From contig CACORY010000004.1 of assembly GCA_902629695.1 (NCBI GenBank), positions 1-64,000 on the forward strand: a stretch of 64,000 nt of DNA, in the 5' to 3' direction. The notes under the pieces are model-generated. The model worked only from the letters and a program-made list of their open reading frames with translations. It did not search any database and was not told the DNA's origin. The DNA is from an uncultured Pelagibacteraceae bacterium (GTDB lineage: Bacteria > Pseudomonadota > Alphaproteobacteria > Pelagibacterales > Pelagibacteraceae). Positions 1 to 10,629 of the stretch are shown here, one piece after another. The position numbers were made by a program, and so were the translations under genes. How positions within the stretch are numbered: the first letter of the stretch is position 1; each line of letters begins with the position of its first letter.

Positions 1-64
1 GTAATAATTATTAATAACTATTGGTAATCTCGACATACATAAGTCTGAGTGATAGCATTGAAAT

Positions 65-1225
65 ATGAAAAAATTTTTTTGTTTAATAATTATTTTTTTT
101 GCCTCAGGATGTCTAGAAACTCCCAAGGGTAAGCTACCTTCAATTAATCAAGCAGAAATTGATATGGAAGCTGAAAGACAAAAAAGAGTTTCATATGCAA
201 AATTTATTGAACAAATGTCATTAGTAAAAAGAATAGGTTATAAGGTAAATAGCTCGAATGCTGATATCTGCAATAAAATAGATTTTAAATCTGGTTTAAC
301 ATTTGCTAATGAAAATGTAATTGGTTTAAAGATTGCAAAATTTTTTCCCCCAAAAATTAATTTAGGATCAAGAGTTTCAATAATTGATATTGTTAAGGAC
401 TCGCCAGCCGATAAAGCAGGACTTGCTTTAGGTGATGTAATTCTAGAAGTAGATGACTTTATATTTCCTGAAGGAAAAAATGCTCTAAAAAAAATTTCTA
501 AACATTTTAAAGATGTAGAGGAGAAACAAGTAAAAAGGATTAAGGTTGACAGAAAAGGCGAAATTTTAACGTTTAATATTAATCAAAAAAAAATTTGTAA
601 CTACCCAATAATTTTTACCCAAGATAAAATTGTTAATGCTTATGCAGATGGCAAGTCAATTATCATGACCCAAGGTATGGTTGACTATGCAAGAGATGAT
701 AATGAAATTGCAATGGTAATCGCCCATGAATTAGCTCATAACGATAGAGGTCATCTAGATGCTAAGAAAAAAAATACTTTAATAATGGGATCTATAGGTT
801 TCATATTGGATCTTATGACAATTTATTATAGCGGAGGTACAGCAGGTGGAGATGCACAAAATACGGAACTGTGGTCAAAGATTGGCTCACAAGCATACTC
901 AGTAGAATTTGAAAAAGATGCAGACTATGGAGGCGTATATTATGCCTACAGAGCAGGTTATGATATTTCACAAGTCAAAAATTTTTGGGAAAGAATAGGT
1001 TCAGAAAATCCAAAACAAATTGCAATAAGTAGTACACACCCGGCTACAGCTGAAAGATACTTACAAATAGAAAAGACCGTTGAGGAAATTAAAAAGAAAA
1101 AAAAAGATGGACTTGCGTTAGTACCAAATGAAAAAGAAATTAAAACAGAAAATAAAGAAACAGAGACCAAGAAAAAAAAAAAATTTGATTTAAAGAAACT
1201 TATAAAAGTTAAGGAAAAAAATTAA
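65..1225 (+). CDS. PDZ-domain-containing M48-family metalloprotease, predicted lipoprotein
   Basis: ORF 386 aa; N-term signal with lipobox-like FASGC; PDZ-like segment 'VKDSPADKAGLALGDVILEVDD'; zinc motif HELAH followed by downstream 'EFEKDADYGG'. Confidence 0.85.
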   Translation: MKKFFCLIIIFFASGCLETPKGKLPSINQAEIDMEAERQKRVSYAKFIEQMSLVKRIGYKVNSSNADICNKIDFKSGLTFANENVIGLKIAKFFPPKINLGSRVSIIDIVKDSPADKAGLALGDVILEVDDFIFPEGKNALKKISKHFKDVEEKQVKRIKVDRKGEILTFNINQKKICNYPIIFTQDKIVNAYADGKSIIMTQGMVDYARDDNEIAMVIAHELAHNDRGHLDAKKKNTLIMGSIGFILDLMTIYYSGGTAGGDAQNTELWSKIGSQAYSVEFEKDADYGGVYYAYRAGYDISQVKNFWERIGSENPKQIAISSTHPATAERYLQIEKTVEEIKKKKKDGLALVPNEKEIKTENKETETKKKKKFDLKKLIKVKEKN

Positions 1226-1301
1226 TGGTGCCCCCGCACGGATTCGAACCGCGGACCTATTGATTACAAATCAATTGCTCTACCAGCTGAGCTACAAGGG
1301 C
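1226..1301 (-). tRNA. tRNA-Thr (anticodon TGT)
   Basis: Reverse complement gcccttgtagctcagctggtagagcaattgatttgtaatcaataggtccgcggttcgaatccgtgcgggggcacca folds as cloverleaf; encoded CCA. Confidence 0.95.
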
Positions 1302-1334
1302 GTGTGCAATAATTATTAATAATTTTAGTATTAA

Positions 1335-2078
1335 TCAACAATTTTTTTTAACAAAACTCAAATGATGAAATACAATAGACGCACTATTTGATATATTTAA
1401 GCTTTCAATTTTATTATTAATATTAATCTTTACTAAAAAATCCGCATATTTGGATGTATGATGATGCAAACCAAATCCCTCAGAGCCAAATAAAAGAATA
1501 TTATTTCCTTTCCATTCTATATCTGTAAAGTCTTTTTCGCCTTTTCCATCAAAACCATAGACCCAAAAGTTTTTTTCCTTTAAGTTTTTTAATGTAGAAT
1601 TAATATTTGCTACTTCAAATATATTTATATATTCAATAGCTCCACTAGCAGCTTTGTACATTAGTTTACTATCATTTGGAAAACTTCTTTCTTTAATTAT
1701 TATGCCATCTATATTAAATGACGCTGCGCTTCTAATTAAAGACCCAATATTTCTTGGGTCAGATACACCATCTAAACACACAAGAGTTATATTATTTTTT
1801 GTTTTTATGTATTCTTTTAAAATTGGCTTTTCAAGTTGCTCGACTTCAGCAACATAACCTTGATGAAGTAAATTTTCTTTAGTACTATATTTATCTAACT
1901 CTTTTTTTGTTTTAAAATACACTTTTACGCCATCTAAGAGATTTATATTTGGGCTTTTTTTATGAATATTTTTTTTACTTTCTTCAGTTAAAAATACTCT
2001 TAGAACATTTCTCTTTGGATTTCTTAGAGCTTCGATAACTGCATGTTGACCAATGATAAAAAAAGAAGATTTATTCAT
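1335..2078 (-). CDS. rlmB: 23S rRNA (guanosine-2'-O)-methyltransferase RlmB / TrmH-family SpoU methyltransferase
   Basis: 'GQHAVIEALRNPKR', 'CLDGVSDPRNIGSLIRSAASFNIDGII', 'LLFGSEGFGL', 'SLNISNSASIVFH' SPOUT motifs. Confidence 0.9.
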   Translation of the reverse strand: MNKSSFFIIGQHAVIEALRNPKRNVLRVFLTEESKKNIHKKSPNINLLDGVKVYFKTKKELDKYSTKENLLHQGYVAEVEQLEKPILKEYIKTKNNITLVCLDGVSDPRNIGSLIRSAASFNIDGIIIKERSFPNDSKLMYKAASGAIEYINIFEVANINSTLKNLKEKNFWVYGFDGKGEKDFTDIEWKGNNILLFGSEGFGLHHHTSKYADFLVKININNKIESLNISNSASIVFHHLSFVKKNC

Positions 2079-2208
2079 AAATTTTACTAAGTTTTACACG
2101 TTTTTTTTAATATTTTCTTAAAAAATCACATATTGCAATTGCACAAATAAAATATATAAAACGCTTGTTGTTTGAAGCTTTATTGAACAAGGGGACACTT
2201 CCCCTAAG

Positions 2209-2294
2209 GGAGGGGTTCCAGAGCGGTCAAATGGGGCGGGCTGTAAACCCGTTGACTTCGGTCTTCGAAAGTTCGAATCTTTCCCCCTCCACCA
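2209..2294 (+). tRNA. tRNA-Tyr (anticodon GTA)
   Basis: ggagggg acceptor pairs with cccctcc; long variable arm; anticodon loop ctGTAaa; encoded CCA. Confidence 0.95.
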
Positions 2295-2340
2295 TTCAAT
2301 AAAATTTTGAATAATACTGGAGTGATATTCTTGGGGTTGT

Positions 2341-2414
2341 GCGGGTGTAGTTCAATGGTAGAACGCTAGCCTTCCAAGCTGGATGTAAGGGTTCGATTCC
2401 CTTTACCCGCTCCA
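2341..2414 (+). tRNA. tRNA-Gly (anticodon TCC)
   Basis: gcgggtgtagttcaatggtagaacgctagccttccaagctggatgtaagggttcgattccctttacccgctcca; anticodon loop ctTCCaa; encoded CCA. Confidence 0.95.
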
Positions 2415-2448
2415 AGAAATAAAATAAAAATTAACAAAGGTAAAAGTA

Positions 2449-3639
2449 ATGTCGAAAGAAAAATTTGTAAGAAATAAGCCGCATTGTAATATCGGTACTA
2501 TTGGTCATGTCGACCATGGTAAAACTACTTTAACAGCTGCCATCACTAAAGTTTTGTCAGAAAAAGGTGGAGCGCAAGCAGTAGCTTACGATCAAATTGA
2601 TAAAGCTCCGGAGGAAAAGGAGAGAGGAATTACAATTTCAACTGCACATGTAGAGTATGAAACAGAAAAAAGACACTACGCACACGTAGATTGTCCTGGA
2701 CATGCTGACTATGTAAAAAATATGATTACTGGTGCTGCTCAAATGGATGGAGCTATTTTAGTTGTTAATGCTGCAGATGGTCCAATGCCACAAACTAGAG
2801 AACATATTCTTTTAGCAAGGCAAGTTGGTGTACCAGCAATAGTTGTTTACTTAAATAAAGTTGATCAAGTTGATGATAAAGAAATGATTGACTTAGTTGA
2901 AGAGGAAATTAAAGAATTATTAACTTCTTATAAATTTCCTGGTGACAAAACACCTATAGCCAAAGGTTCAGCTTTAGCTGCAGTTGAAGGTAGAGATGAT
3001 GAGATTGGTAAAAATTCAATTATGGAATTAATGAAAAACGTTGATGAGTTTATACCTCAGCCTGATAGACCAAAAGATAAAGATTTCTTAATGCCTGTTG
3101 AGGATGTTTTTTCGATTTCAGGAAGAGGTACAGTTGCAACTGGGAGAGTGGAGTCAGGTGTGCTAAAAACTGGTGATGAATTAGAAATCGTTGGTATTAA
3201 AGAGACAAAAAAATCAGTTTGCACAGGTGTTGAGATGTTTAGAAAACTTTTAGATTCAGGTGAAGCTGGTGATAACGTAGGTGTGCTTTTAAGAGGTGTA
3301 GAAAGAACAGATATTGAAAGAGGTCAGGTACTTTGCAAACCCGGTTCAGTTACACCACACACAAAATTTGAAGCTCAGGCTTATGTGCTTAAAAAAGAAG
3401 AAGGTGGAAGACATACTCCTTTTTTTACTAAGTATAGACCGCAGTTTTATTTTAGAACAACAGACGTAACTGGTGAGGTAGAATTACCATCAGGCACTGA
3501 AATGGTAATGCCTGGAGATGATGCTAAATTTACAGTTAAACTGATTACTCCAATAGCAATGTCAGAAAAATTAAACTTTGCAATTAGAGAAGGTGGTAGA
3601 ACTGTTGGAGCAGGAGTAGTAACTAAAATTATAGAGTAA
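2449..3639 (+). CDS. tuf: Elongation factor Tu
   Basis: [40 protein letters not shown] motifs; 396 aa. Confidence 0.99.
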   Translation: MSKEKFVRNKPHCNIGTIGHVDHGKTTLTAAITKVLSEKGGAQAVAYDQIDKAPEEKERGITISTAHVEYETEKRHYAHVDCPGHADYVKNMITGAAQMDGAILVVNAADGPMPQTREHILLARQVGVPAIVVYLNKVDQVDDKEMIDLVEEEIKELLTSYKFPGDKTPIAKGSALAAVEGRDDEIGKNSIMELMKNVDEFIPQPDRPKDKDFLMPVEDVFSISGRGTVATGRVESGVLKTGDELEIVGIKETKKSVCTGVEMFRKLLDSGEAGDNVGVLLRGVERTDIERGQVLCKPGSVTPHTKFEAQAYVLKKEEGGRHTPFFTKYRPQFYFRTTDVTGEVELPSGTEMVMPGDDAKFTVKLITPIAMSEKLNFAIREGGRTVGAGVVTKIIE

Positions 3640-3648
3640 GCTCTATAT

Positions 3649-3724
3649 AGGAGTGTAGCTCAATTGGTAGAGCGCCGGTCTCCAAAACCGGAGGCTGAGG
3701 GTTCGAGTCCCTCCGCTCCTGCCA
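3649..3724 (+). tRNA. tRNA-Trp (anticodon CCA)
   Basis: aggagtgtagctcaattggtagagcgccggtctccaaaaccggaggctgagggttcgagtccctccgctcctgcca; between tuf and secE as in many bacteria. Confidence 0.96.
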
Positions 3725-3744
3725 ATTAAGTTGATGAGTTAATT

Positions 3745-3936
3745 ATGAAGAACCCAATTAGATTTATTCAGGAAGTAAAACAAGAGGCTTTTAAAGTTAC
3801 TTGGCCAACTGGAAAAGAAACACTTCAAGGTGCATTGATGGTTTTTTTAATGGCTGTTGTAATGTCTCTATTTTTTCTTCTTTTAGATCAAGCTTTAAAG
3901 TTTTTTCTAGATTTACTACTTAAGGTGAGCATCTAA
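3745..3936 (+). CDS. secE: Preprotein translocase subunit SecE
   Basis: 63 aa, 'FIQEVKQEAFKVTWPTGKETLQGALMVFLM', position before nusG. Confidence 0.93.
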   Translation: MKNPIRFIQEVKQEAFKVTWPTGKETLQGALMVFLMAVVMSLFFLLLDQALKFFLDLLLKVSI

Positions 3937-4466
3937 TGAAAAATTGGTACATAGTTCAGTCTCATTCAAGTTTTGAAAATAAAGTAGCAGGCCTCATAAA
4001 AGAGGAGGCTGATAAAGCTAAAATTTCTGATAAATTTGAAGAAATTATTGTTCCAACGCATGATGTTACTGAAGTAAAAAGAGGAAAAAGAGTTCAAAGA
4101 AAGAAAAAGTATTTTCCTGGATATGTTTTAATCAAAAGTGAAATGGATAATAATATTTATCATATGATTAAAAATATTAAGAGAGTCAGTGGTTTTTTAG
4201 GAACAAAAGGTATGCCAGTTCCAGTTTCAGACAAGGAAATTGAAAAAATTTTAGGACAAATAAAAGATGGTGTAGCGCAGCCAAAATCTGGTATAGAATA
4301 CAGTGTAGGTGAAAAAGTACAGGTTGTTGATGGGCCTTTTGCATCGTTTAGTGGAATGGTTGAGGAAATTGATGAAGAAAAGTCTAGACTTAAGGTTTCA
4401 GTTTCTATATTTGGACGTCCAACTCCTGTAGATTTAGAATATAATCAGGTTGAGAAGGTAAGTTAA
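3936..4466 (+). CDS. nusG: Transcription termination/antitermination protein NusG
   Basis: '[22 protein letters not shown]', 'FPGYVLIK', KOW '[17 protein letters not shown]'. Confidence 0.97.
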   Translation: MKNWYIVQSHSSFENKVAGLIKEEADKAKISDKFEEIIVPTHDVTEVKRGKRVQRKKKYFPGYVLIKSEMDNNIYHMIKNIKRVSGFLGTKGMPVPVSDKEIEKILGQIKDGVAQPKSGIEYSVGEKVQVVDGPFASFSGMVEEIDEEKSRLKVSVSIFGRPTPVDLEYNQVEKVS

Positions 4467-4897
4467 TGGCAGCAAAAAAAGAAATAAGTGGTTTTATAAA
4501 ATTACAGATTAAAGGTGGACAAGCTAATCCAGCACCTCCTGTTGGTCCAGCTCTTGGACAAAGAGGTGTTAATATAATGGAGTTTTGTAAAGCTTTTAAT
4601 GATAAGACAAAATCTTTAGCTGGCAAACCTGTTCCAGTAGAAATCACAGTTTATAAAGATAAAAAATTTGATTTTAAAATTAAATCACCTCCAGCTTCAT
4701 TTTTTATACGCGAAGCAGCAAAATTAAAAAGTGGTTCTCAAGAACCTGGAAGAAATATTGTTGGTTCAATTACAAAAAAGCAAGCTGAAGAAATTGCAAA
4801 ACAAAAGATGAATGACTTAAACGCAATTGATTTAAATGAGGCGGTAAAAATCATTGCAGGTTCTGCTAGATCTATGGGAATTGAGGTTAAAGAGTAA
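4466..4897 (+). CDS. rplK: 50S ribosomal protein L11
   Basis: '[35 protein letters not shown]'. Confidence 0.98.
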   Translation: MAAKKEISGFIKLQIKGGQANPAPPVGPALGQRGVNIMEFCKAFNDKTKSLAGKPVPVEITVYKDKKFDFKIKSPPASFFIREAAKLKSGSQEPGRNIVGSITKKQAEEIAKQKMNDLNAIDLNEAVKIIAGSARSMGIEVKE

Positions 4898-5586
4898 TGA
4901 TATCAAAAAGATTAAAAAAATTACCAGAGATGACAAATAATTTAGCTCCAGAGGAAATAGGTAAATTAATTCCAACAATTAAAAAAAATTGTACAACAAA
5001 ATTTGATGAGTCTATTGACTTAAGTTTTCAAATTAATAACAGACAAAAAAAAAGCGAAATTAATATTAGAACAGTTGTGAATCTTCCTGGAGGTACAGGA
5101 AAAAAAGTAAAAGTAGCTGTTGTTTGTGAAGACAATAAGGCTGCTGATGCTAAAAGCGCGGGTGCAGATTTAGTTGGTGGTGATGATTTTATTGAAAAGA
5201 TAAAAAGTGGTGAAATAAATTTTGAAAAGTTAATTTGTACACCTGGAATGATGGTAAAACTGTCAAAACTTGGAAAAGTTTTAGGACCAAAAGGTTTAAT
5301 GCCTAATCCTAAACTTGGTACTGTTACTGATAATTTAAAAACTGCTGTAGCTGATGCTAAATCAGGACAGGCAGAGATAAGAAATGATAAAGATGGAAAT
5401 ATTGGTGTAAGTATAGGAAAAAAATCATTTAGTGATGATAAACTAATCAAAAATTTTAATGCTATTATAGAAACATTAGAAAAAGAGAAATCAAATAACA
5501 CTGTTAAAGGAGATTTAATAAAATCAGCTTTTATTACATCTACAATGGGGGTGTCGTATAAATTAAAAATTGGAAAAAGTATTTAA
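4897..5586 (+). CDS. rplA: 50S ribosomal protein L1
   Basis: 'LGKVLGPKGLMPNPKLGTVT'. Confidence 0.98.
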   Translation: MISKRLKKLPEMTNNLAPEEIGKLIPTIKKNCTTKFDESIDLSFQINNRQKKSEINIRTVVNLPGGTGKKVKVAVVCEDNKAADAKSAGADLVGGDDFIEKIKSGEINFEKLICTPGMMVKLSKLGKVLGPKGLMPNPKLGTVTDNLKTAVADAKSGQAEIRNDKDGNIGVSIGKKSFSDDKLIKNFNAIIETLEKEKSNNTVKGDLIKSAFITSTMGVSYKLKIGKSI

Positions 5587-5591
5587 TCGTT

Positions 5592-6113
5592 ATGATGAAT
5601 AAAGAACAAAAAAAAAATTATATTACTGAAATCACAGCTCAGTTTGAAAATAGTAAAGCTGTGATGGTAACACATTATCAAGGACTTACTATGGTGCAGT
5701 TGGACGATCTTAGATCAAAAATGAGAGAACATGGTATAATTTTTAGAATTACAAAAAATAGAATAACTAAATTAGCTCTTGAGAAGACAAAGTGTAAAGA
5801 TTTATCGAATCTATTTACAGGACCAACTGCTGTTGCTTTTGGTGAAGATGCAATAATGTCAGCTAGAATTCTATCTAAGTTTGCCAAAGACAATCAAAAC
5901 CTGAAATTGATTGGTGGAATGATGGAAAATGAGGTTTTGGATCAAGCAGGAGTAATGAATGTCGCAAGTTTACCGACTTTAGATGAGGCGAGAGCAAATA
6001 TTATAGGTATTTTGAATGCTTCAGCATCAAAATTAGTGAGTATTTTGCTTGCACGATCGGAAAAAATGAGTAGTTTACCCACTGAAAATTCTGAAACAAA
6101 ACCTAAAGAGTGA
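5592..6113 (+). CDS. rplJ: 50S ribosomal protein L10
   Basis: 'VTHYQGLTMVQLDDLRSKMREHGI', position before rplL. Confidence 0.96.
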   Translation: MMNKEQKKNYITEITAQFENSKAVMVTHYQGLTMVQLDDLRSKMREHGIIFRITKNRITKLALEKTKCKDLSNLFTGPTAVAFGEDAIMSARILSKFAKDNQNLKLIGGMMENEVLDQAGVMNVASLPTLDEARANIIGILNASASKLVSILLARSEKMSSLPTENSETKPKE

Positions 6114-6116
6114 AAT

Positions 6117-6482
6117 ATGCCAGACCTTAATAAAATTATAGAAGATTTATCAAGCTTGACAGTTGCTGAAGCTGCTGAGCTTTCAAAACAATTAGAAGAA
6201 AAATGGGGTGTAACCCCAATGGCAGCGGCAGCACCAGCAGCAGCTGGAGGCGCAGCAGCAGCAGAAGACAAAGATGATTTTACAATCATGCTAGTATCTG
6301 CAGGTGACAAGAAAATAAATGTCATAAAAGAAGTGAGAGCAGCAACATCTCTTGGCTTAAAAGAGGCCAAAGACTTAGTAGAAGGTGCACCAAAAGAAGT
6401 AAAAGCAGGTGTTCCTAAAAAAGAAGCAGAGGAAATTAAAGCTAAGCTTGAAGCTGCAGGCGCAAAAGTAGAACTTAAATAA
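6117..6482 (+). CDS. rplL: 50S ribosomal protein L7/L12
   Basis: Ala-rich hinge and '[28 protein letters not shown]'. Confidence 0.98.
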   Translation: MPDLNKIIEDLSSLTVAEAAELSKQLEEKWGVTPMAAAAPAAAGGAAAAEDKDDFTIMLVSAGDKKINVIKEVRAATSLGLKEAKDLVEGAPKEVKAGVPKKEAEEIKAKLEAAGAKVELK

Positions 6483-6500
6483 ATTTATAAGGAATTTTTT

Positions 6501-6531
6501 TAAGTACTGTTTGAATTTAATACAGTGCTTA
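6501..6531 (+). promoter_or_regulatory. Intergenic rplL-rpoB hairpin (candidate RNA-processing, attenuation or RBS-occluding element)
   Basis: TAAGTACTGT (6501-6510) pairs with ACAGTGCTTA (6522-6531), 10 bp with one G-U, 11-nt loop, ending 7 nt before the rpoB ATG. Confidence 0.65.
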
Positions 6532-6538
6532 ATAGAAG

Positions 6539-9500
6539 ATGCAAATATCTTTTACTGAAAAAAAAAATATTAGAAAAAGTTTTGGTAAGCTTAAAGAAAG
6601 TCTATCAATTCCAAATTTAATTGAAGTACAAAAAAATTCTTATAAAGAATTAACTGAATTTCAACCAGATGCTGGAGATTTAACGAAAGGTTTTGATAGA
6701 GTTTTTAAAAGTATTTTTCCAATTGAGGATTTAAATGATAAAGCAACTTTAGAATATGTTTCGTACAGACTTGAAAAACCAAAATTTGATGTTGAAGAAT
6801 GTATAGCAAGAGGATTAACTTATTCATCAGCATTAAAATGCACTTTAAGACTAGTTGTTTACGAAATAGATCAAGAAAATAATACTAAAGATATACTTTC
6901 AGCAAAAGAGCAAGAAGTCTACATGGGTGAAGTACCAATGATGACTAATAGTGGTACCTTTATTACTAATGGTGTTCAGAGAGTTGTGGTAAATCAAATG
7001 CATAGAAGTCCTGGAGTATTTTTTGACCATGACAAAGGCAAAACTCACGCAAGTGGAAAATTATTATTTAATTGTAGGGTAATACCAAATCGTGGATCAT
7101 GGTTAGATTTTGAATACGATATCAAAGACTTACTTTATTTTAAAATTGATAGAAAAAAGAAAATTTTAGCCTCAACTTTATTACTTGCATTAGGTTTTTC
7201 TAAATCTGATATTGCAAAAGAATTTTATGAGAGTGAGCAATTTAGCTATGATATAAAATCAGAAAAATGGAAAACAAAATTTAATCCAGAAAATTATAAA
7301 GCTAAAAATTTTTCTGAAGAAGTAATTGATGCAAAAACAGGCAAAGTAGTTATTAAACTTGGTGAAAATATAAATTACTTAAATGCCAAAAAATTATCTA
7401 ATGAGGGACTGAAAGATATATTAGTCTCAAGAGAGTCTTTGTTTGGTAAATTTTTACACAGTGATATAAAAATAGATGAAAGTGAAACAGGTGTTCTAAA
7501 AATAGGTACAGAATTAAATGATACTATTATCCAACAAATTTTAGACGCAAATATACATGCTATAAAAATCGCAACAACTAACTCAATTAACAAAGGTCCC
7601 TATTTATTATTAACAATCTTAAATGATAAGAATAATACGAAAGATGAAGCAATAACTGAAATTTATAAAATGCTTAGACCAGGTGAACCACCAACAATTG
7701 AAATTGCTACACAAATATTTAACAACCTGTTTTTTAGTTCCGATAGATACGATTTGTCAGATGTTGGAAGAGTAAAAATGAACTCAAGACTTAATTTAGA
7801 ATGTTCTGATAAAATAACAATTTTGAGAAATGACGATCTTATCGCCATCATACATAAAATGTTAGATTTAAGAGATGGAAAAGATGAAGTTGATGATATT
7901 GATCATCTAGGTAATAGGAGAGTTAGATCAGTTGGTGAGCTAGTTGAAAACCAAGCAAGAATTGGTGTTTACAGAATGGAGAGAGCAATTAAAGAAAAAA
8001 TGACAACTTTAGATGTTGAATCTGCAATGCCACAAGATTTAATCAATGCTAAACCTTTGACTGTTTCTTTAAAAGATTTTTTTGCAAGTTCACAATTATC
8101 TCAATTTATGGATCAAACAAACCCTTTATCAGAGATAACACACAAAAGAAGGGTTTCAGCTTTAGGACCAGGAGGTTTAACAAGAGAGAGAGCTGGATTT
8201 GAGGTTAGGGATGTTCACCCAACTCATTATGGAAGAATTTGTCCAATTGAAACACCAGAGGGACCTAATATTGGACTAATAAATAGTTTATCAACTTACG
8301 CTAAAATAAATAAGTATGGATTTATTGAGAGTCCTTATAAGAGAGTAAAAGAAGGAGTAGTTCAAGATAAAGTTGAGTACTTATCTGCAATGGAGGAAAC
8401 AAAATTTACAATTGCTCAAGCAAATACTAAAATTGATAAAAGTGGAAAAATAGTAGAGGAATTAGTTTCTTGTAGACAAAATTTAAATTTTCTTTTAGCT
8501 AAACCAGAGACGATTGATTATATAGACGTTTCTCCAAAACAACTTGTTTCTGTTGCTGCTTCTTTAATTCCTTTTTTAGAGAATGATGATGCTAATAGAG
8601 CTTTGATGGGCTCTAATATGATGAGACAAGCTGTTCCATTATTAAAACCTGAAGCACCTCTAGTTGGAACAGGTATTGAAAGCGATGTGGCCTTAGACTC
8701 TGGTGTAACTATTGTTGCCAAAAGAGATGGTATTGTTGATAAAATCGACGGTAAAAGAATTGTAATTAAAGTGACTGAGGAAATTGACTACACAAAATCT
8801 GGTGTAGATATTTACAATTTACAAAAGTTTAAAAGATCAAATCAAAACACATGTATTAATCAAAGACCTTTGGTCAGAGTAGGTGATAAAGTTAAAACTG
8901 GCGATATAATAGCTGATGGTCCCTCAACAAAGATTGGTGAATTAGCATTAGGAAAAAATGTGACAGTCGCATTTATGCCCTGGCAAGGTTATAACTTTGA
9001 GGACTCTATACTAATTTCAGAAAGGTGTGTAACAGATGATGTATTCACCTCTGTACACATTGTAGAATATGAAATAATGGCTCGAGATACAAAGCTTGGA
9101 GAAGAGGAAATAACTAGAGATATTCCTAATGTTAATGAAGAAGCTTTAAAAAATTTAGATGAGTCTGGAATAGTTTACATTGGTGCTGAGGTAAATGCTG
9201 GAGATATTTTAGTTGGAAAAGTTACACCAAAAGGAGACTCTGCATCAGGACCAGAGGAGAAACTGTTAAGATCTATTTTTGGTGAAAAGGCTATTGATGT
9301 AACTGATACATCTTTAAGAATGTCAAGAGGAAGCAGTGGAACTGTTGTTGACGTAAGAGTTTTTAATAGACATGGTATAGAAAAAGACGAGAGATCTATT
9401 ACAATTGAGAGAGCTGAAATCGAACAGGTTCAACAAGATAAGATTGTAGAAGAAGAGATTTTAGAAAGAAGTATTAAACAAAGAGCTTCAGATATACTAT

Positions 9501-10627
9501 CTGGATCTTCATTAAATAAGAAAATTAAAGATTTAGAGTCAGGAGCAAAATTAAATTTTGAAAATATTAATAAACTTAGTATTAACGATGTCTTTAAAAT
9601 TACAACTAATAATTCAAAAGATGAAAATACTTTAAATCAGCTAAAAGATCAGTACACAAAAGCAAAACAAGACATTACCGAAAGATTTGAAGATAAGGTT
9701 TTAAAGATTAGAAGTGGCGATGATTTATTACCAAGCGTTATGAAAATGGTAAAAGTATTTGTTGCTATTAAAAGAAGATTAAGACCTGGTGATAAAATGT
9801 CAGGAAGACACGGAAACAAGGGTGTAGTTAGTAAAATTGTACCAGTTGAAGATATGCCATATAGGGAGGATGGAAGACCAGTAGATATTGTTTTAAATCC
9901 ATTAGGTGTTCCAAGCAGGATGAATGTAGGTCAAATTTTAGAAACACATTTGGGCTGGGCTTGTAAAGAATTTGGTGAAGAGGTAAAAAGATTAGTTAAT
10001 GAAAATAACAAAAGAATTGAAAAAACTGAAAAAATTTCTAGTTTCTTAAAGTCTGTTTATGGACAAGAGCTTTTTAGTGAAAAAGTAGATAAATTAAATA
10101 AAAACGAATTTAGAGATTTATGTGAGAACTTACAAAATGGAATTGCAATTTCAACACCAGTTTTCGACGGTGCGAAAGAAAAAAATGTAACAGAAATGTT
10201 AGAATTAGCAAAATTGCCAGGTTCAGGACAAACTTTTTTATGGGATGGAAGAACAGGGGAAAAATTTGATAGACCAGTCACTGTTGGTATTATTTATATG
10301 CTTAAACTTCATCATTTAGTTGAGGATAAAATTCATGCTAGATCAACAGGCCCTTATAGTTTGGTTACTCAACAACCTTTAGGTGGTAAAGCTCAACTTG
10401 GAGGACAACGTTTTGGTGAAATGGAAGTTTGGGCTTTAGAGGCATATGGCGCGTCATATACATTACAAGAAATTTTGACTGTAAAATCTGACGACGTTGC
10501 TGGTCGTGTTAAAGTTTATGAGACAATTGTTAAAGGTGAGGAAAATTTTGAGTCTGGTATACCAGAATCATTTAATGTCCTTGTAAAAGAAATTAAATCG
10601 TTAGCATTAAATGTGGAGCTGAATTAA
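6539..10627 (+). CDS. rpoB: DNA-directed RNA polymerase subunit beta
   Basis: 1362 aa; '[61 protein letters not shown]'. Confidence 0.99.
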   Translation: MQISFTEKKNIRKSFGKLKESLSIPNLIEVQKNSYKELTEFQPDAGDLTKGFDRVFKSIFPIEDLNDKATLEYVSYRLEKPKFDVEECIARGLTYSSALKCTLRLVVYEIDQENNTKDILSAKEQEVYMGEVPMMTNSGTFITNGVQRVVVNQMHRSPGVFFDHDKGKTHASGKLLFNCRVIPNRGSWLDFEYDIKDLLYFKIDRKKKILASTLLLALGFSKSDIAKEFYESEQFSYDIKSEKWKTKFNPENYKAKNFSEEVIDAKTGKVVIKLGENINYLNAKKLSNEGLKDILVSRESLFGKFLHSDIKIDESETGVLKIGTELNDTIIQQILDANIHAIKIATTNSINKGPYLLLTILNDKNNTKDEAITEIYKMLRPGEPPTIEIATQIFNNLFFSSDRYDLSDVGRVKMNSRLNLECSDKITILRNDDLIAIIHKMLDLRDGKDEVDDIDHLGNRRVRSVGELVENQARIGVYRMERAIKEKMTTLDVESAMPQDLINAKPLTVSLKDFFASSQLSQFMDQTNPLSEITHKRRVSALGPGGLTRERAGFEVRDVHPTHYGRICPIETPEGPNIGLINSLSTYAKINKYGFIESPYKRVKEGVVQDKVEYLSAMEETKFTIAQANTKIDKSGKIVEELVSCRQNLNFLLAKPETIDYIDVSPKQLVSVAASLIPFLENDDANRALMGSNMMRQAVPLLKPEAPLVGTGIESDVALDSGVTIVAKRDGIVDKIDGKRIVIKVTEEIDYTKSGVDIYNLQKFKRSNQNTCINQRPLVRVGDKVKTGDIIADGPSTKIGELALGKNVTVAFMPWQGYNFEDSILISERCVTDDVFTSVHIVEYEIMARDTKLGEEEITRDIPNVNEEALKNLDESGIVYIGAEVNAGDILVGKVTPKGDSASGPEEKLLRSIFGEKAIDVTDTSLRMSRGSSGTVVDVRVFNRHGIEKDERSITIERAEIEQVQQDKIVEEEILERSIKQRASDILSGSSLNKKIKDLESGAKLNFENINKLSINDVFKITTNNSKDENTLNQLKDQYTKAKQDITERFEDKVLKIRSGDDLLPSVMKMVKVFVAIKRRLRPGDKMSGRHGNKGVVSKIVPVEDMPYREDGRPVDIVLNPLGVPSRMNVGQILETHLGWACKEFGEEVKRLVNENNKRIEKTEKISSFLKSVYGQELFSEKVDKLNKNEFRDLCENLQNGIAISTPVFDGAKEKNVTEMLELAKLPGSGQTFLWDGRTGEKFDRPVTVGIIYMLKLHHLVEDKIHARSTGPYSLVTQQPLGGKAQLGGQRFGEMEVWALEAYGASYTLQEILTVKSDDVAGRVKVYETIVKGEENFESGIPESFNVLVKEIKSLALNVELN

Positions 10628-10629
10628 TA

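Noticed and set aside
5028-5501. 157-aa antisense ORF over rplA
   Set aside because: Opposite a highly conserved ribosomal gene; composition is the hydrophobic complement of Lys/Asp-rich coding sequence; no recognisable motif.
5942-6370. 142-aa antisense ORF over rplJ/rplL with Ala-rich stretch
   Set aside because: The Ala/Pro stretch is the complement of the repetitive L7/L12 hinge; shadow ORF.
6801-10500. Rifampicin-region variant (DQTNPL instead of E. coli DQNNPL) in RpoB
   Set aside because: The position varies naturally among bacteria; no basis to infer resistance.
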